IMG/VR virus record: IMGVR_UViG_3300021376_000045
Coordinates: 1-64,000 of that record
DNA: 64,000 bases
Strand: one strand, 5' to 3'
Source: a virus
Below the pieces are notes generated by a model, which saw only the letters and a program-made list of their open reading frames with translations, was not told the DNA's origin and did not search any database. Shown here in pieces: positions 1-9,372 of this stretch (position 1 is the stretch's first letter; each line of letters opens with the position of its first letter). The translations under genes were made by a program, and so were the position numbers.

Positions 1-589
1 CAATAAAAAATTCAAACGTATCGGGGCTTGTTTGAGGGATGTTATTGATTAATTCTACAACTTCTCTTTTTTTAAGAATTTGTAATTGTATTTTACTGGT
101 AGGGGTAATAAGAGTTACAATTTGATTTTCTATATCAGCCGGGTCCCCTACAAGAGTTCTTAAAAATATAGAAGAGTTTCTTACCCAACGTCCGTCAGAA
201 ACTTTTAGTACTTGTCTGGAAGGATAAATTACATCTGATTTTTTATTAAATAAAAGCTTAAAAAAGAGTTCGTACGAACTTTCATTTCCCTTATTATTAT
301 AAAGAGATTTAAGTTGCTTTACTGTAAACCTTTGATCCGAGGTAAGCGTTCTAGGTATTTTTTCCCCGTAAAGTTGCAAAAATCTTTCAATAAAAGAATT
401 TATAGTAGTGTCTATATCATTATATGATCTTTGATTTTGAATGAGTTCTTGCGCATATTGATCCTGTTCCAGGTATTCATAGTAAGCTCTTAAGAAAGCA
501 ACAAAAGTGGTATAATCACTTCTGATGAACTCAGGAAGTTGATTTTGAAAAACCTTAGAAAGCTTTTGTTTTATTCTTGTTGTGGTCAT
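1..589 (-). CDS. Large tail/baseplate structural protein, N-terminal part (partial)
   Basis: The gene runs off the left edge of the window, so only about 196 N-terminal residues are visible. It begins MTTTRIKQKLSKVFQNQLPE and continues with an F-I-R-S-D-Y-x-x-F-V-A-F-L-R-A-Y-Y-E-Y-L-E stretch. That pattern opens a very large virion protein seen after gene 6 in marine T4-like phages. Its ATG overlaps the gp6 stop as ATGA, so it is the next gene of the leftward baseplate operon. I infer a wedge or tail-fibre-attachment role from position only, since T4 has gp7 and gp8 here. No catalytic motif is visible. Confidence 0.75.
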   Translation of the reverse strand, partial: MTTTRIKQKLSKVFQNQLPEFIRSDYTTFVAFLRAYYEYLEQDQYAQELIQNQRSYNDIDTTINSFIERFLQLYGEKIPRTLTSDQRFTVKQLKSLYNNKGNESSYELFFKLLFNKKSDVIYPSRQVLKVSDGRWVRNSSIFLRTLVGDPADIENQIVTLITPTSKIQLQILKKREVVELINNIPQTSPDTFEFFI

Positions 590-2433
590 ACAGTAACTGC
601 AGAAACTGATATAGTAATGCCTTGCTCTACGGATGCATCGGTATTTTTAATGCTGCTATCATAAGTTATTATCTCATTTCTCACTGGAACTATATCAAAA
701 CTTTCTCGCTGATATGTTGCGTAAAATTTTATATCAAAATAACCCGATGCAAAAGCTACAGGGGTAAATTTTTCTAAAGTTAAAATACCGGTAGCATAAT
801 CTATTTGACCGATATTAGTAATTTTTAATTCTGTAAGGGTATTGAAAATAGCTACCGTTCCTACCCCGTCATAATTAACAGGAGAGGGTGCAATATCTTT
901 AATAATTACTGTTGTAGCAACCCCTGAAACATTTATAAAAAATCTTGATGATCTTAAATCTCCTGGGTGCACTCTTCCATTAAATTTAATTGTGTTTGCG
1001 GATTTAAAACTATTTTCCACATTAAGAATAGGTACTACCTCACGCATACCGGTAACATCAACGGTAGTACTTAAAATAGAGGAATCAACACCGCTTATAG
1101 TTTCTACAAGATCAGAAGCGTAGAAGCTTTTATCAAATTTATTTAAATAATTGTTAAAATAATCAACAATAGCGCTTCTAATTTGACTATTAATAGTAGA
1201 AGAGGTAGAGTCTGTTCTAACATTATCATACTTTACATTAACCTGTAAATTAACATATAAAAAGTTAGGATCTACAAATTCTGGATTTATAGTAAGTGTT
1301 TGTTTTTTATCTAAAAGAACATTTAAAATTTCATTTTTAGTAGCAAGCGGTATTGTAGCACCGTAGAAGGGCTTGGCCGAAATAAAAACTTTACCGTAAG
1401 TAGGAGGATCATTTTCCTCCCCACCCCACACTGTAATAGTTTCTATATCAGGATATGAACTTCTAATAATAGCTGAAAAGTCACCAGCTGTTACGGCTCT
1501 ATTTCTTGAGGTATTAAATAACGGGGCGTTAAATTTAATTGATGTTATTGACTCTTGAGCGGCACCCCCCGACGAAGGCGATAATGTGGTAATGGTAATA
1601 TTGGTTGAACCACCGATAGCTCCAGAGGCTGCAAAGGTCTGGGTGGTAAATATATTAGACACATTACCAGCGGTGCCTTGAGTGACGAGGTACTCTAATA
1701 TAACAATGTTTCCGGCGGCTAGTTTTTTGCCGATAACACCGTCACCAAAATAAATTTGATAGAAGCCTAGCGGGTTTTGCTCTAAAAAATAAACTTTAGA
1801 ATCCGAGGTTAATAAAGAAATATCATCAGCTTTTGTATACACCTCTAACGTAGAGTCAGAAGAAGAGGTTTGAATTTTTACAGTAAGTGTAGTGGTATCA
1901 ACACCGTTGTTAGGTATTTCAAATTTTTCCCCCGGGCCAGGATTAGCAACTGTATAGCGATATGTTAAAGGTGTGCCTTCTTTAATTTCTAGGCTTTCAA
2001 ATGTATATACACCGTTGGTAGGGGTAATGGTTACATCTTCTGTTGTTACAAATGTAAAGGCAGTTTCACCAACAGTGGTAGTAAACGGAAAAAATTTATC
2101 TATCGTTAAAGAAGCAGGACTACCGGGGGGACTATTTACTGTGAGATCGACAATAGCAGTTGCGCCTCTAGCAGAGTACGGTGTGTATCCTAAATGTTTA
2201 GCTATTGATACCGCTGACTCTCTCTTAACAGCTGAATCTAAAAACATCTCATTAGCAAGCATATTTGCTAGATAAGCATTGTAGTGGGTATTATATGACA
2301 AGACATCTAAAAGAACTGATAGACTAGAGCCTTCAAAATCATAGTCAGTAAACTCATTTTGGCTTTGTAAAAATGTTTTTAAGTTTGTCTTGATTTCATC
2401 AAAATCAAGCTCTGCTATTCTTAGATTAGGCAT
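586..2433 (-). CDS. gp6: Baseplate wedge protein gp6
   Basis: This is the T4 gp6 homologue (615 aa; T4 gp6 is 660 aa), which forms the inner ring of the baseplate wedges and is made late in infection. The N-terminus (MPNLRIAELDFDEIKTNLK, then SQNEFTDYDFEGSS and LSYNTHYNAYLANMLANE at about residues 25-60) is the strongly conserved gp6 signature. The middle third has the Baseplate_J-like pattern with NRAVTAGDF near residue 310. The gene follows gp25 with a one-base stop/start overlap, as in T4-like baseplate operons. Identification is very secure; the beta-rich C-terminal third is more divergent. Confidence 0.95.
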   Translation of the reverse strand: MPNLRIAELDFDEIKTNLKTFLQSQNEFTDYDFEGSSLSVLLDVLSYNTHYNAYLANMLANEMFLDSAVKRESAVSIAKHLGYTPYSARGATAIVDLTVNSPPGSPASLTIDKFFPFTTTVGETAFTFVTTEDVTITPTNGVYTFESLEIKEGTPLTYRYTVANPGPGEKFEIPNNGVDTTTLTVKIQTSSSDSTLEVYTKADDISLLTSDSKVYFLEQNPLGFYQIYFGDGVIGKKLAAGNIVILEYLVTQGTAGNVSNIFTTQTFAASGAIGGSTNITITTLSPSSGGAAQESITSIKFNAPLFNTSRNRAVTAGDFSAIIRSSYPDIETITVWGGEENDPPTYGKVFISAKPFYGATIPLATKNEILNVLLDKKQTLTINPEFVDPNFLYVNLQVNVKYDNVRTDSTSSTINSQIRSAIVDYFNNYLNKFDKSFYASDLVETISGVDSSILSTTVDVTGMREVVPILNVENSFKSANTIKFNGRVHPGDLRSSRFFINVSGVATTVIIKDIAPSPVNYDGVGTVAIFNTLTELKITNIGQIDYATGILTLEKFTPVAFASGYFDIKFYATYQRESFDIVPVRNEIITYDSSIKNTDASVEQGITISVSAVTV

Positions 2434-2834
2434 TATCTTAGTCTATTTAAAGTGGTTGTTACTGTAATAGGTCTTTCAAAATTATTAAGCGCAAACTCTA
2501 CCGTTACATCTATAGAGTTCTCATCCGGTTTATCAATAATTGAAAGGTTTATTAACCTTGCCCTGGGCTCGAATTTTTCTAAAGTGTCTTTAATGGTTTG
2601 TTCCATCGCAGACCGTATGATTGGATTATAATTTTCAAACAATAATGATGATATTTGACACCCTATTTCAGGGTGAAAGGGGCGTTCGTAGTTTTTAGTT
2701 AATATTAAATTACGAACAGCTGCCTTTACCGCGTTTTCATTTGATATTTTAGCAACATCATATGAAACTGGGTGCTTGGTGAAAAGCAGATTAAAATCTG
2801 AAAAATCTCTAACTGTTCGGTTAATTGTAATCAT
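2433..2834 (-). CDS. gp25: Baseplate wedge protein gp25 (lysozyme-like fold)
   Basis: This is the T4 gp25/GPW family (133 aa from the chosen start), the wedge component that links the baseplate to sheath contraction. The family core shows as RPFHPEIGCQISSLLFEN, with conserved E and G, followed by the amphipathic C-terminal half. I start at the Met preceding ITINRTVRDF. An in-frame Met 24 bases upstream would overlap the PAAR gene by 11 bases and adds residues the family lacks. It sits between the PAAR tip and gp6, the standard order for this family. Confidence 0.9.
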   Translation of the reverse strand: MITINRTVRDFSDFNLLFTKHPVSYDVAKISNENAVKAAVRNLILTKNYERPFHPEIGCQISSLLFENYNPIIRSAMEQTIKDTLEKFEPRARLINLSIIDKPDENSIDVTVEFALNNFERPITVTTTLNRLR

Positions 2835-2847
2835 AATTATATTTATG

Positions 2848-3111
2848 TCAGTTTGCAAACGTATCGGAAGAACCGGTTGCGGCGTGTCCGCAAGAAGCTT
2901 GATCTCCCTGTCTACAAACTCTTATTCCTCCCGCAAAAACATTAGTAGATGCTTGAGTCATTGTTGGATTAGCGTGTAAGCCGGTACCGTGTCCTTGTAC
3001 TGCATCTCCAAGTACCGCTACCAAACTTCCATTGCAATATACGGAAGATTGACCGCCGCCTAAAATTGTACCACCGGCTGTATCAACTCCAACTCTAGCT
3101 ACCCCTGGCAT
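2848..3111 (-). CDS. PAAR-domain spike tip protein
   Basis: An 87-aa PAAR-repeat protein, the conical tip capping the central spike in contractile tails (T4 gp5.4, T6SS PAAR). Visible features are the starting MPGVARVGVDTAGG, the glycine-rich turns, a VYCNGSLVAVLGD segment, a GHGTGLHAN segment and the late CRQGDQASCGHAA. The Cys and His residues there could bind the metal ion found in PAAR tips. Its stop abuts the start of the spike gene, so tip and needle are made from adjacent cistrons. No effector extension is attached. Confidence 0.9.
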   Translation of the reverse strand: MPGVARVGVDTAGGTILGGGQSSVYCNGSLVAVLGDAVQGHGTGLHANPTMTQASTNVFAGGIRVCRQGDQASCGHAATGSSDTFAN

Positions 3112-5327
3112 TATGCTAGACTCGTTAGCCCGGTGCTATGTCTTTTATCATTTAAAAATGTAAGCAGCTCCCCCCTGTTGGCAGCATCACTTTTATAAGA
3201 CACATGGATCCAGGGCATACCGGTTCCATAGGTTTTATACTCTAAAAGAAACTGATCGTATTTTAAAAGAGGGGCAATTTTTTTAGCAATTTCAAAATAG
3301 TCTGATTTAGCTGCCCCTTTAAACTGCATATCTACCGCTAAACCTAATGGGTGTTGGGATGTTGAGGACGATGAGCCAGCCTGTCTAAAGGCAGATGTAA
3401 CAAACATGTTTGGAAATACCGCTAAAATAGGCTCTAAAATGTTTAATGCTACCCCTTGTAAATTAAATACTATTTCCCCGTAAGTAAGACCGCGCTGGGC
3501 TACCACCGCGGTTCTAGTAACTGCTGCTTTAGAGGAAAGCATACCTAATGTATAATGTTTTGATAATTGATAATTTTCTGGCAAATAAGTTTGATTTTTA
3601 AGAGAGGGATCAGGTGTAGCAACCTTTGGGGTACCGGGTGCTGGAGATGCTTTTTCTGACTCAACTACTACCGTGGGTGTAGTTTCTTCAGCAGCTGCTA
3701 TACCTGTTTGTTCAATCTCTTTCTTTTGTTTATCGGCTTCAGCAGGATTGGATGCATCCTCAGTTTTATAAGAAGATCTATCTAAGTAGTTAGGTTGAAC
3801 CGGGTCTGGGATAGTAGTAGTTTCTTGTGCTTTTCTAATATCAGTAAGCAATCCAATATTTGAAGACTGAGCATATTTTGAATCTTTTGAAGAAGCAGCA
3901 GTACCAGACTGCATGTAAAAAGCAGAACCATCATTATTAATTGTACCCCCGGCTTTTATATTATGTGTGCTATCAGTCTGTACAAAAGTATCTTTTGATC
4001 TTACAAAATGGCTCTTTAAGGCTTGGGAGTAAATATTATTATTGGCTTTAAAATTAATATCAGTAGATGATAGAAAAGCATTTACATCGCCTTTAAGGTT
4101 CAAGTTTACATCAGCTTCTATATTTACGTTAGCACTGTGTAGATTAATTTCTTCTTTTGCAGAAATGTCAACCCGGCCGGCGGCCTGCATGGTAATATCA
4201 TTAAAACATTTAAGGTTAACGTCACCCTCAACCTCTATGGCTGCGTCTCCTCCAATAAAAACTTTTACTTCGCCTCTAACTGAAACGGACGCTGACCCGG
4301 TAATTGAAATATACCCGTTTTTGTCAACAATTTCATATGAACTACCTTTTGTTCGACGTACAATTGAGCCGTTGGCATCTATTTCAAAAAAAGTACCTGA
4401 TTTATGATATACATGTATACGTTCGGCCCCGGGTGTATCATCCAACTCTACAATATGACCGCTTTCAGACTGAATGGTTTTATTATAAGGATATTCGGCA
4501 TTAAACGGTATCGTAGGTTGTTCCCAGCTTTGCCCATTTGGAAGTTGAATACCAGTTAAGCGTTCTTTAGTTTTTTCTTGGACTACAGTACCACTAACCT
4601 CCCCTTGCGCCAGTCTATTTACCTCAGACTTACCGCTATACTCTTTTGTGGGGTAGGTTGCAGTTGGATCAATAAAACCTTTAGTTTGAGTAATTAATTT
4701 TTCTTGATTTTCTTCTGCTTTTATGTTAAAGTTTCTAGCTTCTGTAAATGCTTTACTAGCAATAGATGATGAAAAAGCTGCGTCAATTTGTGAACCAGTC
4801 AGAATGGCTGGGTTAGGGATTGTCTGAGGCGGTATAACCCCTTTAGTAAATAGATCATTTACAAATCCTGTAAGCCTAGAATCTATTCCTTTTGTTACAC
4901 CATTTAAAACTGCTACAGAAAGATTATCTTTTAGAGTGTTTAAATTTATAGCGCTTGCAAGATCAGGGGGTAAGCTATTTTCTAAATTATAAAGTACGTT
5001 AAATAAAAGCTTGTTGGTAGTAGATTGAGCAAGCTTGTTCTCAACCAACGACCCTATAGTACCTTTAATTGTATCAGAATTAAAATTCTTAGCTACCAAA
5101 TCAACAGGGTTATTTGGCCCAATTATTTTGGCAGGAATATCAGTTAGTTGTTGATTACCGGTTTCATCAATACTTTTAACAATTGATGGACTTTGCTCCA
5201 GCACCGCTTTTTCTATAGCTTGATTTACAATTACCCGGGCTGTAGGAGGTAATTTAGTAAAGTCAACCGTGCTTGATATTCTATCAAACAGGGTTGATGC
5301 TAGATTTTGAGATACTTGTTCGCTCAT
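3111..5327 (-). CDS. gp5: Baseplate spike: gp5 C-terminal beta-helix with M15 peptidase
   Basis: A 738-aa protein corresponding to the C-terminal needle of T4 gp5. Residues 1-250 are mostly helical with no recognised domain. Residues of about 290-450 hold short beta repeats (V-x-V-x-G-D/E-V motifs), the intertwined triple beta-helix signature. The C-terminus carries a D-Ala-D-Ala carboxypeptidase-type (M15) domain with the zinc-ligand pattern H659, D666 and H708 (SQHPLGLAVD and WIHVS). T4 gp5 has no M15 domain. The start overlaps the stop of the preceding OB-fold gene by four bases. Likely role: cell-puncturing needle that cleaves peptide cross-links during entry. Confidence 0.85.
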   Translation of the reverse strand: MSEQVSQNLASTLFDRISSTVDFTKLPPTARVIVNQAIEKAVLEQSPSIVKSIDETGNQQLTDIPAKIIGPNNPVDLVAKNFNSDTIKGTIGSLVENKLAQSTTNKLLFNVLYNLENSLPPDLASAINLNTLKDNLSVAVLNGVTKGIDSRLTGFVNDLFTKGVIPPQTIPNPAILTGSQIDAAFSSSIASKAFTEARNFNIKAEENQEKLITQTKGFIDPTATYPTKEYSGKSEVNRLAQGEVSGTVVQEKTKERLTGIQLPNGQSWEQPTIPFNAEYPYNKTIQSESGHIVELDDTPGAERIHVYHKSGTFFEIDANGSIVRRTKGSSYEIVDKNGYISITGSASVSVRGEVKVFIGGDAAIEVEGDVNLKCFNDITMQAAGRVDISAKEEINLHSANVNIEADVNLNLKGDVNAFLSSTDINFKANNNIYSQALKSHFVRSKDTFVQTDSTHNIKAGGTINNDGSAFYMQSGTAASSKDSKYAQSSNIGLLTDIRKAQETTTIPDPVQPNYLDRSSYKTEDASNPAEADKQKKEIEQTGIAAAEETTPTVVVESEKASPAPGTPKVATPDPSLKNQTYLPENYQLSKHYTLGMLSSKAAVTRTAVVAQRGLTYGEIVFNLQGVALNILEPILAVFPNMFVTSAFRQAGSSSSTSQHPLGLAVDMQFKGAAKSDYFEIAKKIAPLLKYDQFLLEYKTYGTGMPWIHVSYKSDAANRGELLTFLNDKRHSTGLTSLA

Positions 5328-6400
5328 CCTATTAGACTGTTAAGATCTTTCTTTTCGTTTTGATATCTTGTTCTTACTCCGGCGATTATGTTTTGACCGC
5401 TGGACTTAAAGAACGATTCTACATTTTCTATTTTATATTTTGAAACTAACTCTACTATATCTTTGTCTGATAACTGGGCTTTGTCTTTTAACGGCTCTGT
5501 AAATATACTTGTTTTATTAGGTCCAAATTGTACTGCTGTTGACCAGACTAGATCTTGAACGGCAGGGCCAAATTGAGTTAGATCTAACCCCTTGCGCTTG
5601 AGGTTATTAATCATAACATCATAATATTTTGTTTGCGTATAGTCGTGCTGATCTTTTTTAAATTCTTCTGTCTTTGTCGAAGCAATTTCTTTCCATTTAG
5701 CATCGAACGCCGGGGTAGCTGGTTTTAGACCTTCAAATAAAGAACCAAATTTAGAGTACTGAAGGTAAGATAGTAATGGGGAATTCTTACCAGAAGGTCT
5801 AGCTTTACCACTAGGCGTAAGCGGGGGTAAATAAGAAGCAAATTGATAAGTTCCGTACGATGCCCCTCCAAAATCATTTGAGGTATTATAGGCATTTATT
5901 GTACCAGGGCCTTTGCCCCCGGTTTCATATTTTTCTGATGTCTTACCCAATTCCCAACCCGGTACCGGAGGCACGCCTGATTTAACTGGATTACCCGATC
6001 CGTCTACAACAGGATTACCAGAACCATCTACTATATTACTTGTTCTTGTATTCTCAACTTCTTTTACTTCTTCAACTTGTTTAAAAGCTATTGTTGGTGC
6101 TTTGCTTCCAATGGTACCAAATATAGCGGGCTGCTGCATATCATTACCGTCTAAAAAGAAACCTATAACCCAGGTACCGGGCATAGGTCCCACTGGTGCT
6201 ATACCAATACCAGATAAGGCTGCTGAATTAATTGGTTGTATCGGTATTGCCCAAGGTAAATCTTCGGTAGGTATATCTATTTTACTGTCGGAATGATATC
6301 CGTAGATACGCACTCTTACTCGACCCATTTTTTCTGGGTCCATACGGTCTTCCACCACACCTAAAAACCAAACAAAGCCGTCTTGATTAAAAATTTTCAT
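5324..6400 (-). CDS. gp5: Baseplate hub gp5 N-terminal OB fold fused to a wall hydrolase
   Basis: A 358-aa protein. Residues 1-100 form a gp5/VgrG-type OB fold (DRMDPEKMGRVRVRIYGYH, then PGTWVIGFFLDGND). A linker near residues 123-140 repeats VDGSGNPV twice. Residues 148-358 resemble the glycan hydrolase domain found in VgrG-3/chitosanase-like spike proteins. Its SEKYETGG motif offers Glu159 as candidate acid, followed by GGASYGTYQF. T4 gp5 carries a phage-lambda/T4-type lysozyme here and continues into the needle in one chain. In this phage the needle is a separate gene overlapping by four bases. Domain identity of the hydrolase is moderately sure. Confidence 0.8.
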   Translation of the reverse strand: MKIFNQDGFVWFLGVVEDRMDPEKMGRVRVRIYGYHSDSKIDIPTEDLPWAIPIQPINSAALSGIGIAPVGPMPGTWVIGFFLDGNDMQQPAIFGTIGSKAPTIAFKQVEEVKEVENTRTSNIVDGSGNPVVDGSGNPVKSGVPPVPGWELGKTSEKYETGGKGPGTINAYNTSNDFGGASYGTYQFASYLPPLTPSGKARPSGKNSPLLSYLQYSKFGSLFEGLKPATPAFDAKWKEIASTKTEEFKKDQHDYTQTKYYDVMINNLKRKGLDLTQFGPAVQDLVWSTAVQFGPNKTSIFTEPLKDKAQLSDKDIVELVSKYKIENVESFFKSSGQNIIAGVRTRYQNEKKDLNSLIG

Positions 6401-7740
6401 ATTGTACTATTAAGAGCATCTTTAACAATTTCCATTGTCATAGTATGCTTGTAAAGATTGATTTTATGTCTGAGTGCAGTAATGATATAATTACCTGAGT
6501 AGTATTTATCCTCGTTGGTTTTAGTTGAGTCTGAGCTTGCTTTCGGTGAAACATCAGGAAAGCTAAAATAAATCATTGCTCCAACCTCGGCATCGGTTCT
6601 ACCTGGCACAGTAAGATTTAATTTAAAGTTAGCTAGCTCCATCATATTAGACATTCTATTTCCATAAATGTCTGGCATTCTTTCATTTATATTTTTTTCT
6701 AAATTATGTAGACCAGGATGAATAGGGTAAAATTTTATGTTTGTAATAGGGTTACGTGGTGTTTCGTTAGCAAAGATAGGTATGGATTTTGTACCCTGGG
6801 AGTGTTGGTAAGTTTTAAATTTCTCTACGTGATCATAATCATGAAATTCATATTTTTTATTAACAACATCTAAAGTTATAAGCCTGTTGGCTAAATAGCC
6901 GTTGCTATAATTTTGTAAATGATCAGATGTCTTTACTACATCAAATTGTTCTACCTGAAACATTTTTTCATTTAAGTCATCAGTGCCCCTAGCCACATTA
7001 TTAGGTGCATAATTGTATTTACCAAGTGTTAGCTTACCGGTTAAATTATTAAGATCAAAAATTGATTCTACTGAACCGAAATAGAACTTTTTGTTAGTTT
7101 CAAAAAATAAAAAATTACAGGCTTTACCTTCTTTAGGTATTGCCTTGCTTGCGCAAAAATTAATACACTTAAAAGGTGTCCAGCCCGGGCTAACAAACTT
7201 AATTGAATTTTCTGTCTTGGTAAATATTTCTAAAGCAGTAGAATAGGTAGAAAGCTTTAAACTCTCCCCGCTTGCTTCTAAAGTTCTTTCTGTTTTTAAA
7301 TAATCTTCATACAGCCTTTTAACAACTTCGTCTATTTTACCTGAAAAGCTTTTAGAGAGTGAGGTTAGAGTATCAATTACCGCCTCTTTAGATATAAAAT
7401 GCAAGGTATAGAGCTGGGTGTTAAGATCGGTTACAATAGCCCTATCACTAACAGCAAATATTCTAAACATCTTATAAATGTAGGAATCCAGTGAGGGGGT
7501 GCGAATTTTCATTACTAAATACTCGTCACCAACAATTGGCATTTCTTTAATTAAGTTTGTACTGTCAGATAATTGAATATTACCGTGTACAAAATTAGAG
7601 AAAATATCTTCGTAAAGATTAAGTTCAGAAAGGTAGTCTTTTATGCTATTGTACCTTCCATCAGTAGTTACAATAGCCAATAATTCTATATCTACGGCCC
7701 CAGCGGACTGTAAAGGTACTAAAGCGTTAGGTGTTGTCAT
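6397..7740 (-). CDS. gp27: Baseplate hub protein gp27-like
   Basis: A 447-aa protein immediately before the gp5 genes, with a four-base overlap. This matches the trimeric gp27 torus that holds the gp5 spike. N-terminal pattern: VDIELLAIVTTDGRYNSIKD, then LNLYEDIFSNFVHGNIQLSD and FRIFAVSDRA, as in hub proteins of T4-like cyanophages and pelagic phages (gp27/gpD-like fold). No enzymatic motif is present. Length is somewhat above T4 gp27 (391 aa). Function is assigned from family pattern plus gene order. Confidence 0.85.
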   Translation of the reverse strand: MTTPNALVPLQSAGAVDIELLAIVTTDGRYNSIKDYLSELNLYEDIFSNFVHGNIQLSDSTNLIKEMPIVGDEYLVMKIRTPSLDSYIYKMFRIFAVSDRAIVTDLNTQLYTLHFISKEAVIDTLTSLSKSFSGKIDEVVKRLYEDYLKTERTLEASGESLKLSTYSTALEIFTKTENSIKFVSPGWTPFKCINFCASKAIPKEGKACNFLFFETNKKFYFGSVESIFDLNNLTGKLTLGKYNYAPNNVARGTDDLNEKMFQVEQFDVVKTSDHLQNYSNGYLANRLITLDVVNKKYEFHDYDHVEKFKTYQHSQGTKSIPIFANETPRNPITNIKFYPIHPGLHNLEKNINERMPDIYGNRMSNMMELANFKLNLTVPGRTDAEVGAMIYFSFPDVSPKASSDSTKTNEDKYYSGNYIITALRHKINLYKHTMTMEIVKDALNSTI

Positions 7741-8228
7741 TTGTTAATAACGCTATCAAACTCACTAACAATAGTTGAAACTAACTCGGACTTAATAATT
7801 TTAATTCTTCTTTTTTCTTCATTAAGTCTATCTTCATAAGTAAAATTTGAAATAGGTGTTGAGCCTACTTCAGTGCTATTTACAACATACCCATTGACAT
7901 CCTCAAAATGATGGGTGGCGTAAATGTTAGCATATTTACCTTCGCAAAAGCGCACTAAAGAATTAGTATCTAACGGCCAATCAAATCTAGGATCTACTAT
8001 TTCATTAGCATGTAAAATAACCCAGTGAAGGGTCGGGTCGTTATAAAAGAGATCAGCTAAAATTTCAGGCGTTTCACCATCTCTAACATCGTACGTATCA
8101 AAAAAAGCAGTATTATTTACAATCTCAGAAACAAAAGCATTACGCCTTAATATATCAGGTACTACTTGCCCGGTGCGATAGTCATCTAAGGTGTATGAAA
8201 TTTTAGGAAATTTTTCAAAATAAGACAT
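7737..8228 (-). CDS. gp53: Baseplate wedge protein gp53
   Basis: The T4 gp53 homologue (163 aa; T4 196 aa), a wedge protein with a LysM-like core that joins wedge to hub. The diagnostic segment is visible as DVRDGETPEILADLFYNDPTLHWVIL followed by NEIVDPRFDWPL. It lies between gp48 and gp27 genes with four-base and one-base overlaps to its neighbours, so it is translationally coupled within the baseplate operon. Confidence 0.93.
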   Translation of the reverse strand: MSYFEKFPKISYTLDDYRTGQVVPDILRRNAFVSEIVNNTAFFDTYDVRDGETPEILADLFYNDPTLHWVILHANEIVDPRFDWPLDTNSLVRFCEGKYANIYATHHFEDVNGYVVNSTEVGSTPISNFTYEDRLNEEKRRIKIIKSELVSTIVSEFDSVINK

Positions 8229-9328
8229 TAGTACCCTTCCTTAACTCTTTCTTTTGTTAAAATTTCCACTTCTTGGAATGTTAGCGACATTCTTACTTCT
8301 ACCGGTTTACCATCATCAAACGTTGAGTATGCATCACCACCATAATCTACATTCATACTAGTACATACACAGGATGAAATTTTGTTTAAAAATTCGTTTT
8401 CTCTATCTCTATAATAATATTTAATTTCAAACTCTGAGGGGTAAATATAAAAAAGCCCTGAGGCAGAAAGCTCCGGATGCATATGAAACTTAAATAGGTC
8501 AATAATATTTTTTACATTTTGCATTTCTGCCGGGCTTGCAGGCATAAAGGTGTGACGAAAATTAAATGTTCTAAAATCTACTGACTCAAAAAACTGTTCT
8601 TTAAAAGAGTTAGTTTTTTGTTTTGTACCGAGCTCTAAGAGTCTACCCCCCTGGGCCACGCCTACGTTTTGTACTGCTTTTACTATACCGGTAATCATAG
8701 CGGCGGATGCATCTTTAGGTAAATCAGGTGAAAAAGTATCAACAGCTGAAGACCCCCCTGCAAGAAGTCCCCCTAAAGTGCCTACTGATTCAGACTGATA
8801 ATTTATGTTATATTTTACGCTAGGTGTTTCTTGAATGTGTAAAGTAATTACATCGGATAATCTTTTTAAAGTATCTTCTTTTAATATACCGGCTTTTTGA
8901 AGTACTTTAGAAGAAGCATATCCCGCAAAGGCCCCAGTTGCAGTACCAATAATAGCTTTAGTTGTTTTAGTTTTGTCTCCAAGGCCAGACAGAACACCGG
9001 ACAAACCCCCGGCCTGGGCACCTGTGATGGTGCCTGAAGCTGTAATAGCTCTACCTGTCTCGTTTGGATTTAATCTATTTTGGCCTTCACCAACTCTTAC
9101 ATTATTAAAAGTTTCTTGAAATCCCCCGTTACTTTTATTAAATTTAGACTTACCTCTAACATTAATAAAAAAAGCAATGTAATGTTGTAAATCATCGTTT
9201 ACACCTAGACCTAGGGGGTAGGTATGATTAGCTACTTTATACTTGTTTCTTGCAATATTTTGAAATTTAGACTCAAAAGATCTCCGTCTTTCATCTACGG
9301 CATCGGTAGGAACAGGGGAGTAAGCCAT
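8228..9328 (-). CDS. gp48: Baseplate tail-tube cap gp48
   Basis: A 366-aa protein, almost the length of T4 gp48 (364 aa), which caps the hub and starts tube polymerisation with gp54. It begins MAYSPVPTDAVDERRRSFES. It has a central Gly/Ala-rich hydrophobic stretch (residues of about 95-140) and a conserved C-terminus with FNFRHTFMPASPAEM and LTFQEVEIL. I chose this start because GGAG lies five bases upstream. The longer reading, beginning 57 bases earlier, would run into the divergent gp4 gene and past the late promoter. First gene of the leftward baseplate operon. Confidence 0.85.
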   Translation of the reverse strand: MAYSPVPTDAVDERRRSFESKFQNIARNKYKVANHTYPLGLGVNDDLQHYIAFFINVRGKSKFNKSNGGFQETFNNVRVGEGQNRLNPNETGRAITASGTITGAQAGGLSGVLSGLGDKTKTTKAIIGTATGAFAGYASSKVLQKAGILKEDTLKRLSDVITLHIQETPSVKYNINYQSESVGTLGGLLAGGSSAVDTFSPDLPKDASAAMITGIVKAVQNVGVAQGGRLLELGTKQKTNSFKEQFFESVDFRTFNFRHTFMPASPAEMQNVKNIIDLFKFHMHPELSASGLFYIYPSEFEIKYYYRDRENEFLNKISSCVCTSMNVDYGGDAYSTFDDGKPVEVRMSLTFQEVEILTKERVKEGY

Positions 9329-9337
9329 TAGATCTCC

Positions 9338-9345
9338 GATAAATA
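9338..9345 (+). promoter_or_regulatory. Possible late promoter for the gp4 operon (GATAAATA)
   Basis: GATAAATA differs by one base from the T4 late consensus TATAAATA. It sits 27 bases before the rightward gp4 start, where a promoter is needed. T4 late promoters rarely vary, so this is tentative. Confidence 0.4.
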
Positions 9346-9360
9346 TGAATGATAATGTAA

Positions 9361-9368
9361 TATTTATA
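9361..9368 (-). promoter_or_regulatory. T4-type late promoter of the baseplate operon
   Basis: An exact TATAAATA on the leftward strand, 32 bases upstream of the gp48 start codon. In T4 this octamer is recognised by the gp55/gp33/gp45 late transcription system, and this phage encodes gp33 and gp45. It would drive gp48 through gp6 and beyond. Confidence 0.8.
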
Positions 9369-9372
9369 CTGT

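Noticed and set aside
4042-4407. A 121-codon rightward frame inside the spike gene
   Set aside because: Antisense to the repetitive beta-helix region, whose periodic codons open the opposite frame.
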